Below are positions 29,046 through 39,449 of a DNA stretch of 64,000 nt, piece by piece. The notes under the pieces are model-generated. The model saw only the letters and a list, made by a program, of their open reading frames with translations, ran no database searches and had not been told where the DNA came from. The stretch lies in assembly GCF_034347385.1 (NCBI RefSeq), contig NZ_CP133777.1, forward strand, positions 3,720,001 through 3,784,000, given 5' to 3'. The position numbers and the translations under genes are program-made. The stretch's first letter is position 1. The number at the start of each line of letters is the position of its first letter. Source of the DNA: Actimicrobium sp. CCC2.4. GTDB lineage: Bacteria > Pseudomonadota > Gammaproteobacteria > Burkholderiales > Burkholderiaceae_D.

Positions 29046-30401
29046 ATGAATCTCAGACAAAAAATCTTCCTGCTTGCTGTAATACCGCTCATTGCTGCCC
29101 TGTGTGCGATTGCGCTGGCAGTGCAATATCAATCGGCATTACTAGCGCAGCAGCAACGTAATTCTGTGGAATCCGCCTATCTCGCCAGCAAAGAATCGGA
29201 GATGCGTCATTACGTGACGCTGGCCACGCGTTCGATCAAGGAGCTTTACGATTCAGGCCGGACTGACACAAAGGCACTCGAAGAAGCGAAGCAAATTATT
29301 TCCAATCTGGACTATGGTGACGATGGCTACTTCTTTGTCTACGACATGCAAGGCGTCAATCTGGTTCATCCACGTCAGCCAGAACTCGTTGGTCAAAATC
29401 TATGGGAATTACGCGACATCAAAGGCAATCCGACGATACAGCGGCTGATTTTCCGTGCCAGTCACGGTGGCGGCCTTGAGCGCTATTTATGGGAGAAACC
29501 GTCCACCCGTAAAGTTGTTCCGAAACTAGGCTACGTCATCAGCCTGCCCCGCTGGGGCTGGGTGATTGGTACTGGTATTTATCTGGACGATGTCGACGCT
29601 GTCGTCAATAAAATCGATGTTCAGATTTCGCATAATATTCAGAGCACCATGATCTGGATTACGGGCATTGCCATTGCAAGTGTGCTGGCCATCGCGCTGT
29701 TCGGACTGGCGTTAAACTTTAGCGAACATCGCGTTGCAGATGCCAAATTGAGAGTTTTGGCGCAACGCGTTGTCCACTCGCAGGAGGAAGAGCGTGCGAG
29801 ACTCTCTCGCGACTTGCACGATGGAATCAGCCAGTGGTTGGTTTCCATTAAGCTGCAAGTTGAATCGGGCATTGCCAAACTAGCCGGATCGCACGCTCAA
29901 GCTGACTCGGCACGCCACTCATTCGATCGAGCGGCGACACAGCTCGCCAATGTACTTGGTGAGGTCCGGCGTATCTCTCACGACTTGCGTCCGGCTCTGC
30001 TGGATGACCTTGGGCTGGCTGCCGCACTGGACCACCTGACGCGTGAATTCGCAGATCATGCGGGACTGAATATTTCTTTGACCGTAGATGGGCACATCGA
30101 AAATCTCTCAGCAGTCCGCAAGACTGTTCTGTTTCGAATAGCACAGGAAGCATTGACGAATATCGAACGCCACGCGTCGGCCACCAACGTATTCCTGACA
30201 CTCAGCGGAGACACGGCGACGGTGCGCATGACTATTGCAGATAATGGAAAAGGCTTCGACATGCTATTGGTGACGGAGAGTCCAAAACGCGGAATCGGTT
30301 TGCGTAACATGCATGAGCGTGCAGAGGCCGTCGATGGCAAACTCATGCTGACATCTTCTGCCGAAGGTACTCAACTGATTACAATTCTTCCTCATGGCTG
30401 A
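29046..30401 (+). CDS. Sensor histidine kinase, Cache plus NarL-family kinase
   Basis: A 451-residue membrane kinase. An N-terminal membrane segment (residues 8-27) is followed by a periplasmic Cache-type sensor domain (YGDDGYFFVYDMQGVNLVHP, then WGWVIGTGIYLDDVD). A second membrane segment lies at about 200-222. The dimerisation/phosphoacceptor helix reads ERARLSRDLHDGISQWL with His258, typical of HisKA_3 kinases. The ATPase part has ALTNIERHASA and DNGKGFD. Cache domains of this kind bind small organic acids or amino acids; the ligand is unknown. It is followed after 9 bp by its response regulator. Confidence 0.93.
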   Translation: MNLRQKIFLLAVIPLIAALCAIALAVQYQSALLAQQQRNSVESAYLASKESEMRHYVTLATRSIKELYDSGRTDTKALEEAKQIISNLDYGDDGYFFVYDMQGVNLVHPRQPELVGQNLWELRDIKGNPTIQRLIFRASHGGGLERYLWEKPSTRKVVPKLGYVISLPRWGWVIGTGIYLDDVDAVVNKIDVQISHNIQSTMIWITGIAIASVLAIALFGLALNFSEHRVADAKLRVLAQRVVHSQEEERARLSRDLHDGISQWLVSIKLQVESGIAKLAGSHAQADSARHSFDRAATQLANVLGEVRRISHDLRPALLDDLGLAAALDHLTREFADHAGLNISLTVDGHIENLSAVRKTVLFRIAQEALTNIERHASATNVFLTLSGDTATVRMTIADNGKGFDMLLVTESPKRGIGLRNMHERAEAVDGKLMLTSSAEGTQLITILPHG

Positions 30402-30410
30402 CTTTTTAAA

Positions 30411-31040
30411 ATGGCTTTGCCCGTGATACATATTTTGCTGGTCGACGACCACCCTCTGGTACGTGACGGCCTGCGTGCCCGACTGGAAACAATCCCGCAT
30501 TTTGATATCGTCGCTGAAGCCGGCAATGCTGACGATGCATTGCGGCACGCTGCGTCCAAAACGATCGATCTAGCGTTGATGGATATCAATCTTGTTGGAA
30601 TCAACGGGATCGAACTGACCGCGCGGTTTCATGCACTTTATCCAGACATCGCGGTCTTAATGCTCAGCATGCATGATAAGGCTGAGTATGTAATGCAATC
30701 CATCCAGGCAGGAGCGCGCGGATACGTATTAAAGGATACGCCAGCGATCGACATCATCACCGCCATCGACACAGTCATGGCTGGAGGCATCTATTACAGC
30801 GAGGGTATTTCGAGGCAAATGTCGTCGCCATTCTGCCCTGCAGTTCTGCTGACACCCCGCGAAAATGAGGTCTTGCAGTCGATCGCCAACGGCAAATCTA
30901 ACAAGCATATTGCGCGCGAACTGGACTTGAGCGTACGCACCGTAGAAACACATCGTCTCAACATCAAGCGCAAACTTGGTATCGAAGGCCAGGCTGACTT
31001 GATTCGCTTTGCGCTAAAGCGCATGCCGTTAAAGGCATAA
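30411..31040 (+). CDS. NarL/FixJ-type response regulator
   Basis: Cytoplasmic partner of the preceding kinase: 209 residues. The receiver domain has the acidic pocket LVDDHPLVRDGL, phosphoacceptor Asp58 in LMDINLVG, and Lys in LKDTPA. The LuxR-type helix-turn-helix at the C-terminus reads LTPRENEVLQSIANGKSNKHIA and then VRTVETHRLNIKRKL. All key residues are present. Target genes are unknown; no cotranscribed target follows, because a terminator comes directly after the stop codon. Confidence 0.95.
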   Translation: MALPVIHILLVDDHPLVRDGLRARLETIPHFDIVAEAGNADDALRHAASKTIDLALMDINLVGINGIELTARFHALYPDIAVLMLSMHDKAEYVMQSIQAGARGYVLKDTPAIDIITAIDTVMAGGIYYSEGISRQMSSPFCPAVLLTPRENEVLQSIANGKSNKHIARELDLSVRTVETHRLNIKRKLGIEGQADLIRFALKRMPLKA

Positions 31041-31068
31041 AAAAAGCCAGTCGCATGACTGGCTTTTT
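31041..31068. terminator. Bidirectional terminator between the response regulator gene and icd
   Basis: AAAAAGCCAGTC and GACTGGCTTTTT pair perfectly around a GCAT loop, directly after the regulator stop codon and 32 bp beyond the icd stop on the other strand. Confidence 0.92.
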
Positions 31069-31100
31069 TCCGCGCTACTTGCAAGCAAGCATCACGGCAA

Positions 31101-32354
<1,254 letters not shown>

Positions 32355-32588
32355 CGATGTCTCCGGTACGGGGAAAGAGGGCAAAATCAGCGACTGGGCA
32401 AGCGATGCGCAGCTGATTTGGCATCCAAGTCTTATATAAGACATAAGACAGCGTTTCATATTATGCCACTGTATTTTACTGGATGCCACCGGTTTGCGAC
32501 ACCGACAATCATCGATCATCCCAGGAACCTCTCGTACGGGAGGCTTAAAATACAGTCTTGCACTTACTCCACTCCAAGAAAATCTCGC

Positions 32589-33158
32589 ATGGCGCTAATT
32601 CTGTTCAACAAACCATACCTGGTCCTGTGCCAGTTTTCACCTCAGGCGGGCCGTGCCACTCTGGCTGATCATCTAACTATTCCCGATGTCTATCCCGCAG
32701 GCCGGCTTGATGCCGACAGCGAAGGACTGATGTTGCTGACCGATGACGGCCGCCTCCAGCACGACATCAGCGATCCGACGCACAAACAGCCCAAAGCCTA
32801 CCTCGTGCAAGTAGAAGGCATTCCCGATTCCATCGCGCTAAACAAATTGCGATCAGGGGTATTTCTCGGCGATTTCACCAGCAAACCAGCGAAAGTAATC
32901 GAGGTTACCGCGCCGGCATGGTTATGGCCCCGCAATCCGCCGATACGGCAGCGTGCAGTCACGCCGACGCGTTGGCTGTTGCTAACGATCACCGAAGGAA
33001 AAAATCGCCAGGTACGACGCATGACCGCCGCAGTCGGACTACCGACATTACGACTGGTACGGGTGGCGATCGGCCCGTACTCACTGGAAAGTCATCCGCT
33101 GCTACCGGGCGAGTCGCGTACCGTCGACGCAGCAGAACTGACGGCATTGCGCAGCTAG
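32589..33158 (+). CDS. rluE: Pseudouridine synthase, RluE type (23S rRNA)
   Basis: RsuA/RluB/E/F-family enzyme; RluE makes pseudouridine 2457 in 23S rRNA. The catalytic aspartate lies in [20 protein letters not shown]. The later motif [22 protein letters not shown] is characteristic. At 189 residues without an S4 domain it fits RluE better than RluB or RluF. It starts [16 protein letters not shown], the typical N-terminus. It ends in the palindromic CTAG, whose complement is the stop codon of the HupE gene on the other strand. Confidence 0.88.
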   Translation: MALILFNKPYLVLCQFSPQAGRATLADHLTIPDVYPAGRLDADSEGLMLLTDDGRLQHDISDPTHKQPKAYLVQVEGIPDSIALNKLRSGVFLGDFTSKPAKVIEVTAPAWLWPRNPPIRQRAVTPTRWLLLTITEGKNRQVRRMTAAVGLPTLRLVRVAIGPYSLESHPLLPGESRTVDAAELTALRS

Positions 33159-34279
33159 AACGGCAGGAATTTCATATTGAATGCCCGTTCCACCAACCAG
33201 GCGGTCGCCAGCAAGGCAATGAGTCCGGAACCACCAAGCAGAATGAATCGGCGATAAAGCATGGTGCGGCGCAGGTAAAACGCTATTGGCAGAAATGCGG
33301 CAACGATAGCGAGCTGCCCGACCTCGACGCCTACATTAAATCCAACCAACGCCAGCACCAAGGCACTCTTTGGCAGGCCCAGGTCACTCAGCACACTGGC
33401 AAAACCGAACCCATGGATTAATCCGAACAAGAACGCCATCATCCACCGACGATCACGAAACAACGGATAAATATTGTTGAGCGCAGCGATCACCACCGAC
33501 GCCGCAATGGTTGACTCAACCCAGCGCGACGGCAGGCTAATGACCCCAAGCGTTGCCAGCGTCAACGTAATCGAGTGCGCCAGCGTGAATGCAGTAACGA
33601 CTTTTAGAACCGACCAGAACGCCGGCTTGAAAGCACTTACCGCCTCCCACTGCTTGTTGTGGCGAAAGACCACTGCCGGCAACAGCAATGCCAATAAAAA
33701 CAGAATGTGGTCGAACCCGATCCAGATATGCCAGACGCCCTCACGCGCGTAGTCGATGAACTGTGTAATCCGGCTCGGGCTAGACAAGGAAAATTGCTGG
33801 CTTGCTTTCTCCGGACTGAAAATCGCCGTGGTAGCCACTCCCTGATATTGCAATTGCAGCAAACCCTTGTGCTGCGGATCAATATCGAAAAACAGTCCAT
33901 AGCGGGCTTGCAAAAGCGTAATCGGTTGCGCGCATTCCGCCTTGAAACGCAACACTGCGTAAGCGCCGTCGGTGTGGTCGTCAACCAAGTGACTGGTGAC
34001 GGTGGCGGGACAGGATATGCCATCCGACTGCAAGTTCAACCGGGCCATTGCATACGCATCGATATCACGCTGCTTGGCCTGGACCTCTCCCCACGTAATG
34101 GCGGCATCGCCATTCGCATCGAGGCCTAGTGCAAAATCGAGATCGCGTAGCGCAATGTCCCACTGCCCATCGATGGTCTTACCGTCGACTATGAAATTCA
34201 GATAACTGTCGCTGGGCTTGTGGGCCAGAGCGGAGAATGAAACCAAACAGAACAGAAGCAACAACAAAAGGCGCTTCAT
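33155..34279 (-). CDS. HupE/UreJ-family membrane protein with extracytoplasmic N-terminal domain
   Basis: A 374-residue protein with a Sec signal peptide (cleavage after FSALA). A periplasmic region of about 150 residues contains an EF-hand-like loop DANGDAAITWGE at about residues 54-65. Six to seven membrane segments follow, with the family marks GFDHILFLLALLL and FGLIHGFGFASVLSDLGLP. HupE/UreJ proteins are linked to nickel handling, but this longer variant is of unknown function and no hydrogenase or urease gene is near. Its ATG overlaps the stop of the upstream TPR gene (ATGA). Confidence 0.82.
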   Translation of the reverse strand: MKRLLLLLLFCLVSFSALAHKPSDSYLNFIVDGKTIDGQWDIALRDLDFALGLDANGDAAITWGEVQAKQRDIDAYAMARLNLQSDGISCPATVTSHLVDDHTDGAYAVLRFKAECAQPITLLQARYGLFFDIDPQHKGLLQLQYQGVATTAIFSPEKASQQFSLSSPSRITQFIDYAREGVWHIWIGFDHILFLLALLLPAVVFRHNKQWEAVSAFKPAFWSVLKVVTAFTLAHSITLTLATLGVISLPSRWVESTIAASVVIAALNNIYPLFRDRRWMMAFLFGLIHGFGFASVLSDLGLPKSALVLALVGFNVGVEVGQLAIVAAFLPIAFYLRRTMLYRRFILLGGSGLIALLATAWLVERAFNMKFLPF

Positions 34280-35454
34280 TGCGCAACTCCGGTGAACTGA
34301 CGAGCGAGCGCCGACAGGATGACATCTTCAATCCGGCTCTCGGTCAGCCAGTTCAGGACAGGTTGCGCGGCAGCAGGTTTTTTTGCCGCCAATGCTGATT
34401 CGAGGACGATACGGGCATCGCGTGGCTCGCGTTGTACGGTCCAGTTTTTCAAAGCCAGGTCCAGTGCCTTGTTCGCATCACCATCGATGGCCAATACGAA
34501 ACGCGCCTCTTCCTGCTGATGCACGGTGTCACCTCGCAACTGCGCTGCCGCATAGCGTGCCGCCAAGGTTTCTTGCAATGTACCGGCATCGGGCAACTTG
34601 AGCATGCGCTCCGCAAATACCAGCCTCAACAACAGCACGTCGGAACGCGTCCTGTCCTTGAGAAGGGCCACCACTTCGGTCGCCCGTTTCTGGTCCATCA
34701 GCAAATCCGCGTAGGCCGCCAGCATGAACGTATCCGGAATATCCAGTGCAAGCGCTTGCCTGAAATGCTGCTCGGCAACCTCCAACTTCCCGATACGCTG
34801 TGACATTTCAGCCAGCCGCAGCAGCACCCACAAGCGCTCATCCGGACGCGCCTCGGGATGCCGGGCCAGCGTCGCCCGCAAAGTGTCGTAAGCCGGTTGC
34901 GCGTTACCGGTCAGGCCGTCGACCATCGCGAGGCAGCCAGTTGCAATCACCTCGTCCGTCAATCCAAACAACGCCTGACAGTCGGTCCGCGCCAGCGCGT
35001 AGCGCGCTTGGACCATGTGAATGGTGGCGCGCAACGCACGAGCCTGCGCATGGGCCGGATAACGGACAATGACACTGTCGAGATCCCTGACGGCGCCACT
35101 GAAGTCATGATTGAACTGCCTCAGGCTGGCACGCATGACCTGGATGTCGACCGGTGGTTCGTCCATGGTCCACCACGAGCCCAGTGCCGCTTGCGCGTAT
35201 CCGATATACCGGGGATCACCCTCCTCCGCCACCAATCCGTAATACCGTTGTGCCAGTTTCAGTGCAACGGCCTGGTCGCGCGGATCACGTCGGAGCGCCT
35301 TTCTCAAATCAACCATTTCGCGCGCAATAGGATCGTTTGGACGAAATGGCAATCTCTCCAGCACTACATCATCAGAAGCGGGAATACGCGGTACAGAATG
35401 GGCCAGCGGAAACACGAACAGGCAAGCAAGGAAGAACGTCAGTTTCAAGGGCAT
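34276..35454 (-). CDS. Exported tetratricopeptide-repeat protein
   Basis: A 392-residue protein with a signal peptide (MPLKLTFFLACLFVFPLAHS). The rest is all-helical with TPR-like repeats, for example RALRATIHMVQARYALARTDC and LRLAEMSQRIGKLEVAEQHFRQAL. TPRs bind other proteins, so this is probably a periplasmic scaffold. The stop codon overlaps the start of the HupE-type gene, which points to a joint function. I chose ATG 35454 because the signal peptide starts there and GTGGAA precedes it; the longer frame to 35553 would bury the signal peptide. The substrate or partner is unknown. Confidence 0.8.
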   Translation of the reverse strand: MPLKLTFFLACLFVFPLAHSVPRIPASDDVVLERLPFRPNDPIAREMVDLRKALRRDPRDQAVALKLAQRYYGLVAEEGDPRYIGYAQAALGSWWTMDEPPVDIQVMRASLRQFNHDFSGAVRDLDSVIVRYPAHAQARALRATIHMVQARYALARTDCQALFGLTDEVIATGCLAMVDGLTGNAQPAYDTLRATLARHPEARPDERLWVLLRLAEMSQRIGKLEVAEQHFRQALALDIPDTFMLAAYADLLMDQKRATEVVALLKDRTRSDVLLLRLVFAERMLKLPDAGTLQETLAARYAAAQLRGDTVHQQEEARFVLAIDGDANKALDLALKNWTVQREPRDARIVLESALAAKKPAAAQPVLNWLTESRIEDVILSALARQFTGVAQ

Positions 35455-35725
35455 CGCAATTTCCACGGTAGATGGAGAGGGAGAAAAAACTCGACATGCA
35501 TGATAGCGTGCCGATCGTGCCTTCGCGGCTATCTGCGAGCGGGCATTTGCCATTGACCCGTTACCTATCTCCGATAAATTGCCACCTAGCTAACGTGGGG
35601 ACATGATTTCAGATGTTTTTCGATTTTTTTAAGAACTCTGTCAACGGACTCGCGAGAACACCGTTATTCCCCGTGATTCATGTGAATCACCGCTTATCAA
35701 TCGTACCAACTTGAAGGATTGCAAA

Positions 35726-35944
35726 ATGAAAAACCTGATCGCTGCATTGGTTGCTGGTCTGTTCGCTGTTTCCGCTTTCGCTGCCAGCCACACCGCTGCA
35801 CCAGCGGCTCCCGCAATGCCAGCAGCTGCCGCTGCACCAGCTGCTGACGCAGCAGCGCCAAAAGCAAAAAAAGAAACGAAAGCTAAAAAAGCCAAAAAAG
35901 AAAAGAAAGAAGCCGCTCCAGCAGCTGCACCAGCCGCCAAGTAA
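35726..35944 (+). CDS. Small exported Ala/Lys-rich protein
   Basis: A 72-residue protein: signal peptide MKNLIAALVAGLFAVSAFA, an Ala/Pro stretch, then a strongly basic block (AKKETKAKKAKKEKKEA) and an Ala/Pro tail. Mature composition is almost only Ala, Pro, Lys and Glu. GAAGGA lies 8 bases before the ATG and a clear terminator follows, so it is a real, independently transcribed gene. It resembles acid-shock or histone-like tails in composition, but low complexity makes homology meaningless. Function unknown. Confidence 0.75.
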   Translation: MKNLIAALVAGLFAVSAFAASHTAAPAAPAMPAAAAAPAADAAAPKAKKETKAKKAKKEKKEAAPAAAPAAK

Positions 35945-35966
35945 TTTGCTGGTAAGCTGTGATGAG

Positions 35967-35992
35967 AAGGCAGGTTATCCTGCCTTTTTTTA
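35967..35992 (+). terminator. Terminator of the Ala/Lys-rich gene
   Basis: AAGGCAGG and CCTGCCTT pair around TTAT, followed by seven T, 22 bp after the stop codon. Confidence 0.9.
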
Positions 35993-36047
35993 TGGCCGAA
36001 CGCTTTTAAATGCGGCTCAACTTTTTTGGTGAATACTAATTACAAAG

Positions 36048-36503
36048 ATGACTGATCCCTCTCTTTCCCTACGCACACTGGCATTTTCCTGTGTCCTGCT
36101 GATCTCGACTCACGCAGGAGCGCAACAACCAGTCAAATTCAAAGTGACTACATTGTCTGCTGGCATTCATCTGATCAAAGCTGAAGTTGCCGCAACCGAG
36201 GCCGAACGCGAGCAAGGCCTGATGTTCCGCGAAAAAATGGGACCTAATGAGGGGATGGTATTTTTGTTCGGCGCGCCAGCAGGAGTCTGCATGTGGATGA
36301 AAAACACGCTGTTACCGCTATCGGTCGCATTCATCGATGACGACGGCAAGATCGTCAATATCGAAGACATGAAGCCGCAAACAACTGAATCACATTGTGC
36401 GGTCAAGCCGATACGTTACGCATTGGAAATGAATGCCGGATGGTTCAAGCAAAAAAACATTAAGGCAGGCATGGTCATCGACGGGCTAGCAAAAGCAAAG
36501 TAA
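36048..36503 (+). CDS. DUF192 exported protein
   Basis: A 151-residue protein with an N-terminal signal sequence (cleavage near HAGAQQ). The DUF192 core follows: EREQGLMFREKMGPNEGMVFLF, then MWMKNTLLPLSVAFID and a final ALEMNAGWFKQKNIKAG. The family is widespread, small and without an agreed biochemical role. The ATG has only a weak ribosome site. It is a single gene between terminators. Confidence 0.88.
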   Translation: MTDPSLSLRTLAFSCVLLISTHAGAQQPVKFKVTTLSAGIHLIKAEVAATEAEREQGLMFREKMGPNEGMVFLFGAPAGVCMWMKNTLLPLSVAFIDDDGKIVNIEDMKPQTTESHCAVKPIRYALEMNAGWFKQKNIKAGMVIDGLAKAK

Positions 36504-36517
36504 GCGAAGCATAAAAA

Positions 36518-36553
36518 AAAGCCCCGGCCTGAATCTAATCAGGCGGGGCTTTT
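36518..36553. terminator. Bidirectional terminator between the DUF192 gene and rpsT
   Basis: AGCCCC-G-GCCTGA pairs with TCAGGC-GGGGCT (one bulged G). The A run on the left gives a strong T run for rpsT on the minus strand; a shorter TTTT serves the DUF192 gene. Confidence 0.87.
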
Positions 36554-36593
36554 ATCTGTGTAAGCCGGATCGCGACTTACTAAGCGACTTATA

Positions 36594-36857
36594 TCAGGCA
36601 AGAGCCTTCAATGCTGCTGCCATACGGCTTTTGTGCCGTGCTGCTTTATTCTTATGAATGATCTTCTTGTCAGCGATACGATCGATAACCGAAATCGACG
36701 ATTGGAATACCTGGGTTGCTACCGCTTTGTCGCCACCTTCAATTGCCTTGCGGATAGCTTTGATTGCGGTACGCAATGTTGAACGCTGGCTCGAGTTGTG
36801 GGCGTTTTGCTTGACTGCTTGACGTGCACGCTTGCGTGCTTGTGCGGTATTTGCCAT
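36594..36857 (-). CDS. rpsT: 30S ribosomal protein S20
   Basis: S20 binds 16S rRNA early in 30S assembly. The 87-residue protein starts [22 protein letters not shown] and ends with the conserved [21 protein letters not shown]. It is strongly basic and all-helical. It is monocistronic, divergent from murJ, with a clear sigma-70 promoter about 80 bp upstream and its own terminator. The rpsT-murJ divergence is common in proteobacteria. Confidence 0.98.
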   Translation of the reverse strand: MANTAQARKRARQAVKQNAHNSSQRSTLRTAIKAIRKAIEGGDKAVATQVFQSSISVIDRIADKKIIHKNKAARHKSRMAAALKALA

Positions 36858-36934
36858 GAATGATATTTCCTAAGTCGAGGTCAGGGTGCGCCATCAATGA
36901 CGCAGGAGTTAGACAGAATTCTGTGAAGCCCCGG

Positions 36935-36963
36935 AGTATATCGGCTTTTATCCGAAAGGGCAA
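36935..36963 (-). promoter_or_regulatory. Sigma-70 promoter of rpsT
   Basis: Read on the minus strand: TTGCCC (36963-36958), 17 bp, TATACT (36940-36935). The leader to the rpsT ATG is about 70 nt, long enough for the translational autocontrol known for S20 in E. coli. Confidence 0.75.
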
Positions 36964-37039
36964 ACTAACTCAAGGAACAAACCCGCCCACCCCGCTGACA
37001 CACGCACCAAGCAAGCGGGGAAAGGCGGTGCCGAGCAGC

Positions 37040-37045
37040 TATAAT
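37040..37045 (+). promoter_or_regulatory. Consensus -10 box immediately before murJ
   Basis: TATAAT ends only 8 bp before the murJ ATG. If used, transcription would start at or within a base or two of the start codon, giving a nearly leaderless mRNA. No matching -35 is evident. Confidence 0.45.
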
Positions 37046-37053
37046 CCGGCCCC

Positions 37054-38604
37054 ATGAACCTGCATAAAACGCTAGCCACGATCTTCGGCATGACCATGAT
37101 ATCCCGTATCACCGGCCTGATACGCGACGTCCTCATTACCAGGGCATTCGGCGCATCAGGCTATACCGATGCCTTCTTTGTCGCCTTTCGCATTCCCAAC
37201 CTGTTGCGCCGCCTGTTCGCCGAAGGTGCTTTTGCTCAGGCGTTCGTGCCCATCCTTGCGGAATACCGAAACCAACGCGGTGACGCAGCCAGCAAATTAC
37301 TAGTCAACCACGTTGCCACTATCCTGGCCGGAGCCTTGCTGCTGACCTGTGTGATCGGCATTATTGGCGCGCCGGTGATTGTGTATCTGATGGCCAGCGG
37401 CCTGACAGCCAATGCGGACGTATTCAACACCACGGTTGTGATGACGCGCATCATGTTTCCGTACATTGGCTTCATGTCACTGGTTGCACTGGCTGGCGGC
37501 ATTCTCAATACCTGGAGCGAATTTCGCATTCCCGCCTTCACACCGGTGTTGCTGAACCTGTCATTCATCTTTGCATCACTGCTGGTGGCACCGTTCCTGG
37601 CAAACCCGATCTATGCACTGGCCTTCGCTGTGTTTTTTGGCGGGTTGCTGCAACTGGCGATTCAGATACCCGCCTTGCTGCGGATTGGCATGCTACCGCA
37701 CATCACCTTTAATCCGCGTTTTGCACTGGCCGATCCTGGAGTACGACGCGTGTTGAAACAAATGGCTCCTGCCACTTTTGCGGTATCCGTTGCGCAAATT
37801 AGCCTGGTAATTAATACCAACATTGCCTCTCATCTTGAGTTGGGTAGCGTGTCGTGGCTATCGTTTGCCGATCGGTTGATGGAGTTTCCGACCGCACTGC
37901 TGGGCGTGGCCCTGGGAACCGTGCTACTGCCAAGCCTATCGAAAGCACACGCTAACGGTGACACGGCCGAATATTCAGCGCTGCTGGACTGGGGCATGCG
38001 CCTGACATTTCTGCTGGCGCTGCCAGCGGCCGTCGGACTAGCCACCTTATCGGAACCTCTGACAGCAACGTTATTTCATTATGGGAAATTCGACGCCCGA
38101 GCCGTGTCGATGACCGGCCAAGCACTGATTGCCTATGGCGTCGGCTTGATTGGCTTAATTGTCGTCAAAATCCTGGCTCCGGGCTTTTATGCGAAACAGG
38201 ACATCCGTACCCCGGTCAAAATTGCCATCGGGGTTCTGATCGCCACGCAGTTAATGAATCTGGTCTTCGTGCCCCGACTGGCACTCGCAGGCCTGGCTCT
38301 CTCGATCGGTCTGGGTGCCTGCATCAACGCGATCTTCCTGTACCTCGGTCTGCGTCGTCGCGGCATTTACGTTGCCCGGAGCGGATGGGGTATTTTTCTG
38401 ATCAAGCTGACCGGGGCGCTGTTTTTGATGGGTGGCGCGGCGCTATGGGTTGCAGGAAAATTTGACTGGATTGCGATGCAAGCACATCCCTTGCAACGCA
38501 TCAGCATGCTGATGTTTGTGCTGGTGATCTGTGCGATCACTTACTTCGGGGCGCTCATTGCCATGGGCTTCAGGCCCGCCGACTTCAAGCGTTCCGCCGC
38601 ATGA
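37054..38604 (+). CDS. murJ: Lipid II flippase MurJ
   Basis: Inner-membrane MOP-superfamily flippase that moves lipid II across the membrane for peptidoglycan synthesis. At 516 residues with about 14 hydrophobic segments it has full length. The conserved start reads MISRITGLIRDVLITRAFGAS, followed by FFVAFRIPNLLRRLFAEGAFAQAFVP. No Shine-Dalgarno is visible, and a -10 box lies just upstream. The stop codon overlaps the start of the SirB1-type gene (ATGA). Confidence 0.97.
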   Translation: MNLHKTLATIFGMTMISRITGLIRDVLITRAFGASGYTDAFFVAFRIPNLLRRLFAEGAFAQAFVPILAEYRNQRGDAASKLLVNHVATILAGALLLTCVIGIIGAPVIVYLMASGLTANADVFNTTVVMTRIMFPYIGFMSLVALAGGILNTWSEFRIPAFTPVLLNLSFIFASLLVAPFLANPIYALAFAVFFGGLLQLAIQIPALLRIGMLPHITFNPRFALADPGVRRVLKQMAPATFAVSVAQISLVINTNIASHLELGSVSWLSFADRLMEFPTALLGVALGTVLLPSLSKAHANGDTAEYSALLDWGMRLTFLLALPAAVGLATLSEPLTATLFHYGKFDARAVSMTGQALIAYGVGLIGLIVVKILAPGFYAKQDIRTPVKIAIGVLIATQLMNLVFVPRLALAGLALSIGLGACINAIFLYLGLRRRGIYVARSGWGIFLIKLTGALFLMGGAALWVAGKFDWIAMQAHPLQRISMLMFVLVICAITYFGALIAMGFRPADFKRSAA

Positions 38605-39434
38605 TTACCCCATTGGACTATTTTGCCTCGCTGGTACAACAGGACGACAGCATCCCCCTGTTCGAGGCGGCGCTGACGCTAGCACAGGATACCGATCCGC
38701 AATTCGACATCGGAGGCGCGCAAGTCGAAGTCGACCGAATGGCAGCCAAATTGCGCAATCGGATACCACCGGACACCGCGCACGTACCGAAACTGCGTCT
38801 GCTGAACCAGTATTTTTATGCGGAATTAGGCTTTGGCGGAAACATCAATAACTATTACGATCCGGACAATAGCTACTTGCATCGTGTAGCACGGACCCGA
38901 CGCGGCATTCCAATCTCACTGGCGATGATCTACATGGAAATTGCCCAGCAGATCGGACTGGATGTCAGGGGCATTTCTTTCCCGGGCCACTTTCTGATGA
39001 AGCTGTCGACCCAGGCCGGCGAAATCATCATCGATCCGGTCAATGGCAGCAGCCTGTCGCGGGAAGAACTGGAGGAGCGACTGGAACCGTTTGCCGGACA
39101 GATTCGCCAAGCCGGCAAACCGCTGGCAACATATCTGGAACCCGCATCTGCACGCGACATCCTGATTCGGATGCTGCGCAACCTGAAATCACTTTTTTTT
39201 GAATATGATCGCTGGCAATCGTTGCTGAACGTGCAGCAGCGATTGCTGATCCTGTTACCAGGCGATGTCGCCGAGCGGCGCGATCGCGGTCTCGCCTATG
39301 CCCAGTTGGATTGCCCGAGCCCGGCCCTTGACGATATTGAGGCCTACCTCGCGGCAAGGCCCGACGCAGCAGATGCCAACGTACTGAGCGGCCGGCTCCC
39401 ATCACTGAGAGCGGCTATCCGTCGACTCAACTGA
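38601..39434 (+). CDS. SirB1/transglutaminase-like protein with TPR tail
   Basis: A 277-residue cytoplasmic protein of the SirB1 family. The N-terminal half has YYDPDNSYLHRVARTRRGIPISLAMIYMEIA and ISFPGHFLMKL, the transglutaminase-like core. The second half, NLKSLFFEYDRWQSLLNVQQRLL onward, looks like TPR helices. Relatives occur in gene neighbourhoods with cell-wall or translation genes, but no activity is established. The four-base overlap with murJ implies coexpression. Confidence 0.87.
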   Translation: MITPLDYFASLVQQDDSIPLFEAALTLAQDTDPQFDIGGAQVEVDRMAAKLRNRIPPDTAHVPKLRLLNQYFYAELGFGGNINNYYDPDNSYLHRVARTRRGIPISLAMIYMEIAQQIGLDVRGISFPGHFLMKLSTQAGEIIIDPVNGSSLSREELEERLEPFAGQIRQAGKPLATYLEPASARDILIRMLRNLKSLFFEYDRWQSLLNVQQRLLILLPGDVAERRDRGLAYAQLDCPSPALDDIEAYLAARPDAADANVLSGRLPSLRAAIRRLN

Positions 39435-39449
39435 AGTACTACACCGGCG

